Source: Rebecca billardiae RCC1528 (Eukaryota; Haptophyta). Taken from it: a DNA stretch of 64,000 bases. The stretch lies in NCBI GenBank assembly GCA_965240325.2, contig OZ251247.1:372001-436000 (forward strand), written 5' to 3'. Shown piece by piece: positions 32,348 to 42,956 of the stretch. The notes beneath the pieces are model-generated. The model made no database searches and was not told the origin of the DNA. It saw only the letters and a list, made by a program, of their open reading frames with translations. The position numbers and the translations under genes were made by a program. Within the stretch, counting starts at the first letter, position 1; every line of letters starts with the position of its first letter.

Positions 32348-33322
32348 ATGGCGGCGTCCGACTCCGACGGCGACGCGGCGTCGTACCTGCCGATCGCTCG
32401 TGCCCGTCGGCATGCGTTGCAGCTTCCGGCGGAGTTGGGCCCGCCCGCGCTGCCCACACTCGACCTCGACCTCTACCTCGCGCCCGCGCCCGCGGGGTCG
32501 CTCGACGACGATCGTGCCCAGATCGTCCTTTACGTTTTGGACCCGGCGCCGTGTCTCTTTGGCATGGCGGCGCTCTTCGTGTACTCGCAGGCCGGTTACT
32601 TTGGCTCAGATGAGGGGTGCGCTGAGGGGCAGTTCTCCCGGACGCACGTGGTTGGCGTCGGCCACGCAGGTAGTCGCGTGCGATGGCGCTTCCCGCCCGC
32701 GAGACGCCTCGTGATGAGGGCTTTCTCGCACCGAGCCCGACGCGCGACGGTGGATCGCGCGAGGCGGTCATCGTGCGCAGCGCATGATGCTATGGCCGGT
32801 GCGAGCTTTCGACGTGCACGTCGGGCGAGGATCGCCCCAGGTCTCACGATCGTGTCGACGCGCCGAGCGTACCGCTCCAAACGCGTCGATTTAGCCCCCG
32901 TTCGACCTGCACGCGAGACGACGAGGGCAGCAATCGCGAATCGGGCGAAAACCCCCCTCGGGAGTCCTCTCACGATGTCCGCGCCGGCGTTGGATTCGGC
33001 GCGCGCGGCCCACGCGCTCCGCGCCAGGCGCCATATGGTTTTCGGCCGAGCGTCCCCAGTGGGAGCTGCGAGGGCGCCCGGTAGTGAGCGCGTGACCCAT
33101 GCCACGCGAGCTCTGCGCTGCTCGCTCTGCACACTCACTCGGACGCCCCTCCCCTCCTGCACGATGCGCACGCGAACGACGCCGTGCATCCCGCTCCCGC
33201 GGTCCCGCCGTCGTCGGCTGCGCGTCGTCGGGGGAACCAGAGCGAACCGGCACGTGGAATTGAAATGCGCAATCAGGCTCGGTTTCTCAATTTCTACTGA
33301 TGCAAATTTACACGACTGGTAG
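32348..33322 (+). CDS. Hypothetical protein, start next to a dispersed repeat
   Basis: An open frame of 324 codons from ATG 32348. The first ~100 residues look protein-like (MAASDSDGDAASYLPIARA; DLDLYLAPAPAGSLDDDRAQ; ALFVYSQAGYFGSDEG). The rest is Arg/Ala/Ser-rich, as in random GC-rich frames, so the true 3' end may lie earlier through an intron. No family recognised. Confidence 0.35.
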   Translation: MAASDSDGDAASYLPIARARRHALQLPAELGPPALPTLDLDLYLAPAPAGSLDDDRAQIVLYVLDPAPCLFGMAALFVYSQAGYFGSDEGCAEGQFSRTHVVGVGHAGSRVRWRFPPARRLVMRAFSHRARRATVDRARRSSCAAHDAMAGASFRRARRARIAPGLTIVSTRRAYRSKRVDLAPVRPARETTRAAIANRAKTPLGSPLTMSAPALDSARAAHALRARRHMVFGRASPVGAARAPGSERVTHATRALRCSLCTLTRTPLPSCTMRTRTTPCIPLPRSRRRRLRVVGGTRANRHVELKCAIRLGFSISTDANLHDW

Positions 33323-33369
33323 TTTGCGCTCAAGATTGATGAGACCAACCGCGAATCCGTGATCATCAA

Positions 33370-33418
33370 GCGTCGTCGTATCACGCGCTCGCCGCTCTGC
33401 GGAGCTCGAGGCTTGACG
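33370..33418. repeat. Dispersed ~50-bp repeat, second type, copy 2
   Basis: The same sequence as 31144-31193, about 130 bp ahead of the RCC1-F start. Confidence 0.92.
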
Positions 33419-33551
33419 AGGCTTCCACTCCTCTCCGGCCCGGGGCGGTGGGCTCTCTCTCCCCTGACGACCCAACGAGGCGCGGCGTGCGATCGCTACG
33501 TGGGCGCTGCCGAACTCCACGCCGATCGGCGCAACCTTGCACTTGCTGAGC

Positions 33552-35150
33552 ATGCACGAGCACCAGGCGCACATCCTGCAGCGGATGAAGGCGCGGCGGC
33601 TCGGGCCGACTGCGGCCCCACCCGCCCCGACGGCCGCCGCGGCGCGCCCCTCGGCCGCGCGCGCTCGCTGCGCGGACAAAGGGCGAGTGGTGCAGCTCGA
33701 GGCGCTGCCATGCGAGGTGATCGGCCAAATACTGGCATTCCTGCCGCCGCTGGACATCGCGCGGGCAAGCCTCGCCTCTCGCCTTTTTTGGGGCGCGCCC
33801 GGCGGGCGCTCGCCGGTCGAGCACGCGCTGCGCGAGCGCGCGCGTCGGCGGGGGCGCGAGGCCGCGCTACAGCCGGTGCTGCGTTCACGGTCTCGCAGCA
33901 CGCTTGGGGAGCTCCTGGAGCGTGCGCATGTCTACGAGCTCGCGCGCGCGCACGCCTCACCCGTCGCGGCCGGCTATCAGTTCAGCGCGTTTGTGGACGC
34001 GGAGGGCGGGCTGCACACGTGCGGCGAGGAGATGGTGTGGGATGAGGACACCGGGCAGTGGACGGGCGAGCGTCGAGCGCACGTGGCTATCGGCCACTCG
34101 GGCGCACCGGCGCTGCTCGTGCCGACGCGCGTGCCCTCGCTCTCTGCGGTGCGCGTCGTCGCGGTGGCGGCTGGCAGCTTCCACCTGCTCGCGCTGAGCG
34201 ATGCTGGGACGGTGTACGCGTGCGGCAAGAACCGCGGCGGCCAGCTCGGGCTGGGCGACACGCAGACGCGGCACAGGCTCGCGCAGGTGCGCCTGACCGC
34301 TGCCGAGCCGGTCGTCTGCATCGCTGCTGGACTGAACGACCACGCGTACAGCCTCGCGCTCACCGCCGCTGGGTGCGCGTACAGCTGGGGCCGCAACAGC
34401 TACGGCCAGCTCGGCCACGGCGACACGGAGCAGCGGCGGGAGCCGACGCGCATCGAGACGCTCGATGGCGTGCGCGTGGGTGGCGTGGCAGCGGGGCCCC
34501 GTCACGCGCTTTTCCTGGCCACGCGTGGCTCCGTGTACTCTTGCGGCGATGGCGATTGCGGCCAGCTCGGCCACGGCGACCGGCAGGTTCAGCACACGCC
34601 GAGGCGCATCGAGGCGCTAGCGGGCGTGCGCATCGTGCGCGTGAGCGCGGGCGAGATGCACAGCCTGGTGGTGGACGCGGCGGGCGGCGTGCACGGGTTT
34701 GGGAATGGGATGTGGGGTAGGCTGGGCCTTGCCCCCACCCGCTCGGAAGACCGCCCGACGCGCGTTGGCACGCTCTCCGGTGTGCGCGTAGTGAGCGCCA
34801 GTTGTGGGCTCCTCTGGAGCACGGTGGTGGGTGCGGACGGCAGCGTGCGCACGTTTGGGTTCAACGGCAACGCCGTGCTCGGTCATCCCGCCGGCCCTAA
34901 GGGCTTGGTTGAGATCGTGCGTCGTCCACGGCGCGTGGCTGCCCTCTCCAGGGAGTGTGTGGTGCACGTTTCTCTGGGTAACGCGGCAGCCTTCTTCGTG
35001 ACGGCTGACGGCTCTGTGTTTGTGTGCGGAGTGGTGACGGCTGCGCTCGGCCTGGGCGTGGGATGTGCGGACGACCTCGGCGTGCTCGACATGCCCGCAC
35101 GCATCGAGCAGCTCCCGCCGCTCGGCGTTGCGCACTTCTGGTCGGAGTGA
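33552..35150 (+). CDS. RCC1-F: F-box/RCC1-repeat protein
   Basis: The product is 532 aa. ATG 33552 gives the MHEHQAHILQRMKARR start shared with RCC1-E; the ATG is preceded in frame by a stop-free stretch without another ATG. The F-box is at about residues 52-90 (LPCEVIGQILAFLPPLDI), followed by FWGAPGG in place of the usual FRGAPGG. The linker is of the E type (RSRSTLGELLERAHV). Blade 2 carries a longer turn (AAGLNDHAYSLAL). Blade 5 reads VHGFGNGMWGRLGLAP without the usual G-x-G-D. The tail is MPARIEQLPPLGVAHFWSE. Confidence 0.9.
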   Translation: MHEHQAHILQRMKARRLGPTAAPPAPTAAAARPSAARARCADKGRVVQLEALPCEVIGQILAFLPPLDIARASLASRLFWGAPGGRSPVEHALRERARRRGREAALQPVLRSRSRSTLGELLERAHVYELARAHASPVAAGYQFSAFVDAEGGLHTCGEEMVWDEDTGQWTGERRAHVAIGHSGAPALLVPTRVPSLSAVRVVAVAAGSFHLLALSDAGTVYACGKNRGGQLGLGDTQTRHRLAQVRLTAAEPVVCIAAGLNDHAYSLALTAAGCAYSWGRNSYGQLGHGDTEQRREPTRIETLDGVRVGGVAAGPRHALFLATRGSVYSCGDGDCGQLGHGDRQVQHTPRRIEALAGVRIVRVSAGEMHSLVVDAAGGVHGFGNGMWGRLGLAPTRSEDRPTRVGTLSGVRVVSASCGLLWSTVVGADGSVRTFGFNGNAVLGHPAGPKGLVEIVRRPRRVAALSRECVVHVSLGNAAAFFVTADGSVFVCGVVTAALGLGVGCADDLGVLDMPARIEQLPPLGVAHFWSE

Positions 35151-35505
35151 GGCGGCTGCTCGCTCGTAAGCGTCTGCAGTGGGGCCCGCCGCCTCTGCGC
35201 TAGAGTGCTCCAGGCAGCTACACCGACCCGCGTCATCATTAATAAGACATTGACAGCGTGATGATGAGGCATCCGCGCCGACCGCGCACAGCGCAGCCGG
35301 CGGCCTGACTTGCCGTTTTGCGACGAGCAGGGATCAAGCATCAATAAAAACTGTCGTTGCTCGCGCAGAATAATAAATGCTGCTGCTGCGTGAGAATTTA
35401 TTTGAAATATCGTCGTCACTTATTCGTACCATCCCTCGCGATCGCATTCTGACGCGCGACGAATCTTGCATCATCACATCGTCAAGTCGGCATCCGCGTT
35501 TGCAG

Positions 35506-37056
35506 ATGATGGCGCCACCGCCTCACGCGACGCGAGACCAGCGCGCGGCGCGTTCGGCAACGGCGGCGTTGCGGCTCGCGGACCTGCCCGCAGAGGCGAT
35601 CGTGCGTATCCTGTCGACGCCGACTCTCTCCCCCGTGGACCTCGCCGCCGTGAACGCCACCTCGCGCCTCTTCCGCGGGGCGCGCGGCGCGCGCTCGCTG
35701 GTCGAGCACGCGCTGCGCGAGCGCGCGCACGCGCGGGGCCACGAGCGCGCGCTGCGGCTGGATCTCCCGGTGGGCGTGCCCACATGGACGGCGGAGCTGC
35801 TCTCACGCGAGCGCGTGCTCGCGTTCGCAGACGCGCATGCGGCCATCGTCGCATGCGGCAACGAGTTCAGCGCGTTTGTGGACGCGGAGGGCGGGCTGCA
35901 CACGTGCGGCGAGGAGGCGGTGCTAGACGGGCACGCACGTCCGACGGGCGAGCGTCGCGTGCATGTGGGCACCGGCCACCCCGCCGACGTGGTGGCGCTC
36001 GTGCCGACGCGAGTGGCCTCGCTCGCCGCGGTGCGCGTGCGCGCGGTGGCCGCCGGTAGCCACCACCTGCTCGCGCTGAGCGATGCCGGCACTGTGTACG
36101 ACTGCGGCGAGAACGGGTACGGCCAGCTGGGGCAATCGCGTGGGCGCGAGCGCACCGCCGCCCCCCGACGCGCGCTCGAGGCCGTGGGCACGCTGTCGGA
36201 CGAGGTCGTCCTGGGCGTCGCCGCGTGCGGCCAGAGCAGCCTCGCGCTCACACTGGCTGGCCGCGCGTACAGCTGGGGCGACAACGGCTTCGGCCAGCTC
36301 GGCCACGGCGACGAGAAGGACCGGTGGGAGCCGGCGCGCATCGAGGCGCTGCGCGGCGTGTGCGCCGCGAGCATGGGCGCCATGCACACGCTGCTGCTCT
36401 CGACCAGCGGTGCCGTCTTCTCGTGTGGGCGTGGCCGCGCAGGCCGGCTCGGCCACGGCGACCAGCAGGATCGACACACGCCGAGGCGCATCGAGGCGCT
36501 CGCGGGCGTGCGCGCCGTGCACGTGAGCGCGGGCAGAGCGCACAGCCTGGTGGTGGACACGACAGGCCGTGGGCATGCGTTTGGCGCAGGCAAGCGCCGG
36601 TGCCTTGGGCTGGGCCGCGTGAAGTACCAGCACACGCCCGCGCACGTCGAGGCGCTGCAGGGCGTGCACGCAGTGCGCGCATGCGCAACGGGCGACTGCA
36701 GCGTGGTGCTGGGCGCGGACGGCAGCGTGCACGCGCTCGGGGGCAACGACAACGGCCAGCTGGCGCTGGGGCCGCGCGAGAGTGCGCATACGCCGACTTG
36801 CGTCGACGCCCTCGCTGGGTCGCGCGTGCTCAGCTGTGCCATCAGCGAGGCCCACGCGCTGTACGTCACGGCGGATGGGGCCGTGCACGCGTGCGGGAAG
36901 CGGTCGGCTGCGCTCGGCCTCGGGCTGAGCCTGTCACACTCATCCGCAGGGGAGACAGCAGGCGTGCTGGTGACGACGCCCGTGCGCGTCGAACGGCTGC
37001 CGCGACTCCAGCCGCACCAGGGCGGCTGGAGTCGAGGCGGAGGAGGCTGGTGGTAG
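35506..37056 (+). CDS. RCC1-G: F-box/RCC1-repeat protein, divergent
   Basis: The product is 516 aa from ATG 35506 (MMAPPPHATRD); the frame is open upstream to an ATG at 35377 but that part is AT-rich and unlike the family. TTTGCAG directly before 35506 could be a splice acceptor. The F-box is at about residues 24-65 (LPAEAIVRILSTPTLSPVDL). Blade 2 is unusual: VYDCGENGYGQLGQSRGRER has lost the L-G-D and gained several residues. Blade 3 reads GVCAASMGAMHTLLL. Blades 5-6 (GHAFGAGKRRCLGLG and VHALGGNDNGQLALG) are the most diverged set here. The tail is Gly/Trp-rich (GWSRGGGGWW). Confidence 0.87.
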   Translation: MMAPPPHATRDQRAARSATAALRLADLPAEAIVRILSTPTLSPVDLAAVNATSRLFRGARGARSLVEHALRERAHARGHERALRLDLPVGVPTWTAELLSRERVLAFADAHAAIVACGNEFSAFVDAEGGLHTCGEEAVLDGHARPTGERRVHVGTGHPADVVALVPTRVASLAAVRVRAVAAGSHHLLALSDAGTVYDCGENGYGQLGQSRGRERTAAPRRALEAVGTLSDEVVLGVAACGQSSLALTLAGRAYSWGDNGFGQLGHGDEKDRWEPARIEALRGVCAASMGAMHTLLLSTSGAVFSCGRGRAGRLGHGDQQDRHTPRRIEALAGVRAVHVSAGRAHSLVVDTTGRGHAFGAGKRRCLGLGRVKYQHTPAHVEALQGVHAVRACATGDCSVVLGADGSVHALGGNDNGQLALGPRESAHTPTCVDALAGSRVLSCAISEAHALYVTADGAVHACGKRSAALGLGLSLSHSSAGETAGVLVTTPVRVERLPRLQPHQGGWSRGGGGWW

Positions 37057-39609
37057 TAGTGCTCGCTTGCGGCTGCGGGAACGTCGTGCGGTCGTGTGCA
37101 CCCTGATGCCGGAGTACCGTAGAGGACGGAGGAGTCGAGGAGGCTGGTGATCAGGCAGCAGTTTTGATTCTTGATTCCGCCTGCCTCGTATGCCTCGGAC
37201 TGATCGACGGTCAATGAGCAGCCGACTACCGCTCTGAGCACCCGGCGCCGCTCCAGCGCGTGACGCGGCTGCTACCCGCCTCGCAGGCACGACGCTGCAG
37301 CGCTGAGCACCCTCACTGCACACCCCTGCCGTTACTTGCTGTTGGTGACGTGCGACTCGCTCGTACTGTTATTACGCCAGGATGCGCCCCGTCGGCTGCC
37401 CTGTCTGACGGCCCACTGCCGGGTCGGTGCAGCGCGCGACGATTGTGATTTGTGGTCGGTGCATCGGGTACTACGACTGTGCCAGCAGGCGGAGTGCGGC
37501 CGTCTCTCGCCCGCTGGAGCCGCCGGATGCTCCCGTTGACGCGCCCGCTCCGCGCGCCGGCGCATTGATGACTAATAAGAAACGGGACGGGACCTGGCTG
37601 GTACGCACCCAGCCGCCTTGGCTCCCGGACTCCTGGCCTCCTCCGGCCGCCAAGGGCAAGGACGGGACGCACACAGCTCAGGCAGGCGAGATTCTAGGGG
37701 GTCCAAGCCGCGGAATTAAACATCGAAAATCGACTGACCGATTTCGCGGTGACCATTTCCGAACATTGTTGCCTCGAATTGCGGCAGCACGGGCCGCGGC
37801 CGTTCAGAGCACGGTCGAGCCCGAGATCGGGCGAGTAGCACGCCTGGGCGGTGGACTTCATCGTCGCGTCGGCGCGGCGGAGCGCGCTCTGGCGTCAGAG
37901 GCGCGCGGGCGGGCGAGTCAGGGTGGCCATCATGACAGCGGTCGACCAAATGATCGCTGGCAGCTCGCTCTCACCGGACATCTTGAACCTCACAGCCCCG
38001 CTCTGCGCGCCGTTCGAACTCTCATCCGGATGAGCGCGGACAACGCAGCCCCGGTTTCAGGTGAAGCGTGCACGCTGCGCGCTGGTTTACACCTGGTTTA
38101 GCTTGTCTATGATGAGCATGAATGACTCCCCGGCGCTCGGCCTGGTGCGTGCAGTGCTCACCTCCCCACGCGCTGCGCATGCACTCGCGCGATCGCTGGC
38201 CGCTCGTTCGCAAACGGGAGTGCGCGGCAGTCGTGGGTGGTAAGCAAGCTCGGCGACCCTGTGTACGTGCGGGGCCTGTCTTCCAGCTCACAGTAGTACC
38301 GCCAGAAGCTCCAGCCGGCACGCGTCGGCTTGTTTGTTGTGCCACTTGGCGTGCCGCTTGGCTGCATGCAGCAGCCGAGCTGCGCTGAGAGCGTGCACCT
38401 TGTCACGAACGTCAAGCTTGCTGCGGAGCAAACGCGCGCCGCCAAGCTCCGCTATGACCGCTGCAACATCTGCACACCGTGTCTTCGTCTCGGGAGTGCC
38501 TGCGCCACTGTTGGCGGCCGTCTTGGAGCAGCGCGCGGACTGCATGATGCTCGGGGCAGGAGTGCTTCTGGGCGCGGCAGTGGAGGCAGAGAGCTCAACG
38601 CTCGCCACCGAGCAGCTCGCAGAGTCAGAGGTAAGCTGGAGCAGCCTCGACTGCAAGCGCTGTAGCCGCAGCAGAGGTGGACCGGCGGCGGCCTCGCGTG
38701 AGCTGGGGTACGACGAACGGCGACGGTGCCGGTGACACCTGAGTACGGGCAAGGAAGCCGCCCGGCACATGGCGAGCTAGTCTGCGCACGCCAGCCTCGA
38801 CGGCGGAGAGGACTCTCATGCCGGGATGGTGGCGGCATGTTCAGGGGCGGAGTTGGCCGTGTGCCGCAGCACGTGCAGCCCGCCACCGGCATCAGGCCCG
38901 CGTTCGCGGGCCGGCACTCACTGATGTGCTGAGTCCAGTGGCATGAGCCGTCTCGGCGCCGCCGTACTCCGTATTCGGATGACCCAGCAAGTAGTGAGCA
39001 AGGTACCCATGTATAGGCACTCACTTGAATACATATGGCAAAATTAACCACATTATATATATAGTGGGTAACATGGCGCTTATATGCGGGTATATTCCCA
39101 TAATTAAATGGGTAATGTGCTCGATCTTGGAGTAGTTTTTCATGGACGTCTACGCGCACAGCATTGTGCCCCACTTTTTCGGTATTTTCACCATAAAATC
39201 CTTTGGATAGAGGGCAGCGCTTGTCAATATGTAAGTCCGACCGCGTATCGTCATCTAGCTGCCATGACAAGTAGGTAACATTCGGCTGAATCTCTATGTG
39301 ACACAGCGGGCGCCGCTGCGTGCGCGCGCGACCGCGCGACGACACGCGGAGTCGGTTTTTAGTGCTTCTGGCGGCTGGGCTGGGCTCTGGGACATATTTG
39401 AGGGTGACTCCGCAAGCGTCACGCTCATCAGACGCCTACATGGCATGGTTGTCAAATATCACCAATCGGTGGGCTGCTGGCTTGGACCCCCTAGAGATTC
39501 ATCATAAGCCGCCCGGATTGCCACCGCGCCCGGATCGCGCAATCAGCGCAGGTATCCGGTCCGCAGGTGCGGGCGCATCAGGCGCAGGATTCACGCGCGC
39601 GAACAGAAA
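37057..39609. other. 2.5-kb stretch without a firm gene
   Basis: It holds a fragment of the dispersed repeat (37671-37692), an AT-rich island (annotated separately) and several weak frames. The best is 38770-38288 on the minus strand (160 codons; protein-like end RSKLDVRDKVHALSAARLLH). None has neighbours, splice sites or motifs that would support a call. Confidence 0.5.
39000..39345 (-). other. AT-rich island with a protein-like minus-strand frame
   Basis: Base composition drops sharply here, with runs such as ATTATATATATAGTGG. On the minus strand from about 39345 an open frame reads IEIQPNVTYLSWQLDDDT, RSDLHIDKRCPLSKGFYGEN and HYPFNYGNIPAYKRHVTHYI. It is varied and unlike the Arg/Ala-rich shadow frames elsewhere. 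Codon use differs from every other gene in the window, which may indicate foreign or viral-type DNA or a decayed exon. Family not recognised. Confidence 0.35.
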
Positions 39610-41133
39610 ATGGGGGCGGCAGCACCCGCGTCATCGCCCGACGAGCATGCTAAAGAGGCGCACCCGGGAGCGCGGCTGCTGACCGACCTGCCGTCTGAGC
39701 TGGTCTCGTGCCTGTTGGCCCACCTCGGCTGTGCGCGTGACCTCGCCGCCGCCAACGCCACTTCGCGCCTCTTCCGCGGCGCGCCCGGCGAGCGCTCGCC
39801 GGTCGAGCACGCGCTGCGCGAGCGCGCGCGCGCGCGCGGGCGCGATCGCGCGTTGCCGCCGACGCTACCCGTGGGCGTCTGCACGTGGACGGAAGAGCTC
39901 TTCGACCGCGAGCGCGTGCTCGAGCTCGTGCGCGCGCACGCGAACGTCGTCGCCGCCGGCGGGGTCGACGAGGATATCTGCTTCAGCGCGTTTGTGGACG
40001 CGGAGGGCGGGCTGCACACGTGCGGCGAGGAGGAGGTGCTGGACGCGGCCACCGGGCGATACTTCGGCGGGCATCGCCCGAACGTGGCAAGCGGCTGCCC
40101 AGGCATGCAGGCAGTGCGCGTGCCCACGCTCGTGCCCTCGCTGTCCGCGGTGCGCGTGGTCGCGGTGGCCGCCGGGCAGTCCCACCTGCTCGCGCTGAGC
40201 GATGCTGGGACGGTGTACGCGTGCGGCGACAACATGCGCGGCGAGCTCGGGCTGGGGGACGTGCAGACGCGGCGTTCGTTCGTGCCGATCAGCCACTTGC
40301 GCGGTGCTGCCGTCGAGGGCATCTCGGCCGGCCACAACCACAGCCTCGCGCTCACCGCAGAGGGGTGTGCGTACAGCTGGGGCAGCAACTCCTGGGGCCA
40401 GCTCGGCCACGGTGACACGGAGGACCGGTGGGAGCCGGCGCGCATCGAGGCGCTGGACGGCGTGCGCGTGGGCGGCGTGGCGGTGGGACTGGGCTACACG
40501 CTGCTGCTCTCGTCGCGGGGTGATGTCTACTCCTGCGGCCATGGCGCCGGGCAACAGCTCGGCCACGGCGAGCTGCAGGATCAGCACACGCCGAAGCGCA
40601 TCGAGGCGCTCGCGGGCGTGCGCGCCGTGCACGTGAGCGCGGGCGAATGCCACAGCCTTGTGGTGGACGCAGCGGGCCGCGTGCATGCGTTTGGGTTAGA
40701 AAACGGTGGCGTCCCCGGGCGTAGTGACCGTGCCGCCCAGCCGGTGCCCACGCCCGTCGCGGCCCTTGCAGGCGTGCATGCAGTGCGCGCCAGCGCCGGT
40801 GCGATCTGCAGCGCGGTGCTGGGCGCGGACGGCAGCGTGCACACGTTTGGGGCCAACGCGTTTGGTCAGCTCGGGCTCGACACGACCACCAGGGCGGCTG
40901 CCCCTGGGCGAGTGAGCGCCCTCGCCCATTCGCGCGTGTGCCAGTGCACGTTCGGCCAGGCCTACACGCTGTTCGTCATGGCGGACGGCGCTGTGTACGT
41001 GTGCGGCAAGCGGCTGGCCGCGCTCGGCCTCGGCGTGCGGCGCGAGCCGGTCAGCTCGAGGACACCGCTGGTGCCGCTCCAGCGCGTGGCGCAGCTGCCT
41101 CCTCTGTACTCGCCGGCACGCTGCGCTGAGTGA
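39610..41133 (+). CDS. RCC1-H: F-box/RCC1-repeat protein
   Basis: The product is 507 aa. The F-box region (ARLLTDLPSELVSCLLAHLG) is almost identical in DNA to that of RCC1-M (54110-54200), although the rest of the two genes differs. Blade 2 is VYACGDNMRGELGLG, blade 4 VYSCGHGAGQQLGHGELQ. Blade 5 has lost the G-x-L-G core (VHAFGLENGGVPGRSDRAAQ). The C-terminus (REPVSSRTPLVPLQRVAQLP) matches the VPLQRVTQLPP type of I, J and M. ATG 39610 is the first in frame. Confidence 0.91.
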   Translation: MGAAAPASSPDEHAKEAHPGARLLTDLPSELVSCLLAHLGCARDLAAANATSRLFRGAPGERSPVEHALRERARARGRDRALPPTLPVGVCTWTEELFDRERVLELVRAHANVVAAGGVDEDICFSAFVDAEGGLHTCGEEEVLDAATGRYFGGHRPNVASGCPGMQAVRVPTLVPSLSAVRVVAVAAGQSHLLALSDAGTVYACGDNMRGELGLGDVQTRRSFVPISHLRGAAVEGISAGHNHSLALTAEGCAYSWGSNSWGQLGHGDTEDRWEPARIEALDGVRVGGVAVGLGYTLLLSSRGDVYSCGHGAGQQLGHGELQDQHTPKRIEALAGVRAVHVSAGECHSLVVDAAGRVHAFGLENGGVPGRSDRAAQPVPTPVAALAGVHAVRASAGAICSAVLGADGSVHTFGANAFGQLGLDTTTRAAAPGRVSALAHSRVCQCTFGQAYTLFVMADGAVYVCGKRLAALGLGVRREPVSSRTPLVPLQRVAQLPPLYSPARCAE

Positions 41134-41289
41134 GCACCCGCGTGCCGTGCGCTGCCGGCATGATGGCTTATTGATGCAGTGATGATGCGCGCTGACGATG
41201 ATGGCCGCTGTGGCTGTGAGCCCGGACACGGTGGACTAGTAGCAGCGCCAGGATGCTACTGTATTGTACACGGAATGACTGAATGCCCT

Positions 41290-41338
41290 GTACAGTTTAC
41301 TAAGAATAAGAGACGCACACACTGCTCAGGCAGGCGAG
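41290..41338. repeat. Dispersed ~50-bp repeat, minus-strand copy
   Basis: TGTACAGTTTACTAAGAATA to CAGGCAGGCGAG. It lies 42 bp ahead of the RCC1-I start codon. Confidence 0.92.
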
Positions 41339-41380
41339 TAGCCGGGGGCCGCCCGCTCTCGCTGACGGTGGGTGGCCGCG

Positions 41381-42874
41381 ATGGCGCCATCGGCGAAGCA
41401 TGGCGAGGCGCACCCTGGGGCGCTGCGGCTGGCCGACCTGCCGTCCGAGCTGATCTCGCGCCTGCTGCTCCACCTCGACAACGCGCGTGACCTCGCTGCC
41501 GCCAACGCCACGGGGCGCCTCTTCCGCGGCGAGCCTGGCGAGCGCTCGCCGGTCGAGCACGCGCTGCGCGACCGCGCTCGTGCTCGCGGGCACGCGCGCG
41601 TCCTGCCGACCGAGCTGCAGGCGGCCGTGTGCAGCTGGAGAGAGGAGCTCTTTGCTCGCGAGCTCGTGCTCGAGCTCGCGAAAGCGCACCGGAACATCGT
41701 GGACGTTGGCTCTTCCGCTGTGGGTCGGTTTGGTGTGCCCAAGGAACACTCTTACTTCTTCAGCGCGTTTGTTGACGCGGAGGGCGGGCTGCACACGTGT
41801 GGTGAGGAGGAGGCGCGGGACGAGCACGGCCGGCTGCCCGACGAGTTCCGTGCGCACGCCGCCATCGGCCACGGCGTCACCAGTGCGCTGCGCGTGCCGA
41901 CGCGCGTCGCCTCGCTCAGCGCAGTGCGCGTGCGCTCCGTGGCCGCTGGCTGCCACCATCTGCTCGCGCTGAGCGAGGCGGGCACCGTGTACGGCTGCGG
42001 CTACAACGGGTACGGCCAGCTTGGGCTGGGTGACGATAAGAGGCGGCGATCGTTCGCACTGGTGAATGCGTTGCGGCATGAAGCCGCCGTGTGCATCGCA
42101 GCTGGCGTCATCCACAGTCTCGCGCTCACCGCCGCTGGCTGCGCGTACAGCTGGGGTGACAACCGCAGCGGCCAGCTCGGCCACGGCGACAAGAAGGACC
42201 GGTGGGAGCCGACGCGCATCGAGGCGCTGGATGGCGTGCGCACCGGTGGCGTGGCATCAGGCGGCGCCCACACGCTGCTGCTCTCGCTCGACGGCGCCGT
42301 CTTCTCGTGCGGCTGGGGCCGCGTTGGCGTGCTCGGCCACGGCGACGAGCAGGATCAGCACACGCCGAGGCGCATCGAGGCGCTCGCGGGCGTGCGCGCC
42401 GTGCACGCGAGCGCGGGCAGTGGGCACAGTCTAGTGGTGGACGCGACGGGCGGCGTGCACTCGTTTGGGGCGGGCAACACGGGCACGTGGGACGCCCATT
42501 GGCTCTCCCAGCTCACACCTAGGTGCATCGGCGTGCACGCCGTGCGCGCCAGCTGCGGCTTGTGCTGCAGCGCGGTGCTTGGCGCGGGTGGCAGCGTGTA
42601 CACATTCGGGGACAACCGATGTGGCCAGCTGGGGACTGCCGCCCACACGCTGTTGGCCACTCCTTGGCAGGTCGCCCTCGCCAATACGCGCGTGCTCCAG
42701 TGCGCGCTCTGCGAGACCCACGCGCTGTTTGTGACGGCGGACGGCGCTGTGTATGCGTGTGGCATGCAGTCGGCCGCGCTCGGCCTGGGCATGCGGCGCG
42801 AGCCACTCACGACACAGCCAGTGCCGCTCCAGCGCGTGACGCAGCTGCCGCCCCTTGCAGGCACGCTCCCCTGA
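41381..42874 (+). CDS. RCC1-I: F-box/RCC1-repeat protein
   Basis: The product is 497 aa from ATG 41381 (MAPSAKHGEAHPGA). The F-box is at about residues 17-55 (LADLPSELISRLLLHLDNAR). The segment before the first RCC1 block is extended (VDVGSSAVGRFGVPKEHSYF). Blade 5 is shortened: the DNA between GAGNTGTWDAHW and CIGVHAVRASCG lacks the usual x-A-L-A-G, leaving blade spacing out of register. The 3' flank (to about 42948) matches that of RCC1-L (53858-53935), then switches abruptly to RCC1-J sequence. Confidence 0.91.
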   Translation: MAPSAKHGEAHPGALRLADLPSELISRLLLHLDNARDLAAANATGRLFRGEPGERSPVEHALRDRARARGHARVLPTELQAAVCSWREELFARELVLELAKAHRNIVDVGSSAVGRFGVPKEHSYFFSAFVDAEGGLHTCGEEEARDEHGRLPDEFRAHAAIGHGVTSALRVPTRVASLSAVRVRSVAAGCHHLLALSEAGTVYGCGYNGYGQLGLGDDKRRRSFALVNALRHEAAVCIAAGVIHSLALTAAGCAYSWGDNRSGQLGHGDKKDRWEPTRIEALDGVRTGGVASGGAHTLLLSLDGAVFSCGWGRVGVLGHGDEQDQHTPRRIEALAGVRAVHASAGSGHSLVVDATGGVHSFGAGNTGTWDAHWLSQLTPRCIGVHAVRASCGLCCSAVLGAGGSVYTFGDNRCGQLGTAAHTLLATPWQVALANTRVLQCALCETHALFVTADGAVYACGMQSAALGLGMRREPLTTQPVPLQRVTQLPPLAGTLP

Positions 42875-42956
42875 GCACTCGCGGCGCGCGGTATCAGCCA
42901 CCATGCGCGGGTGACGGCGATGGTCTCGGCGGCCCTGGGTCCAGTCACGTCTCGGA

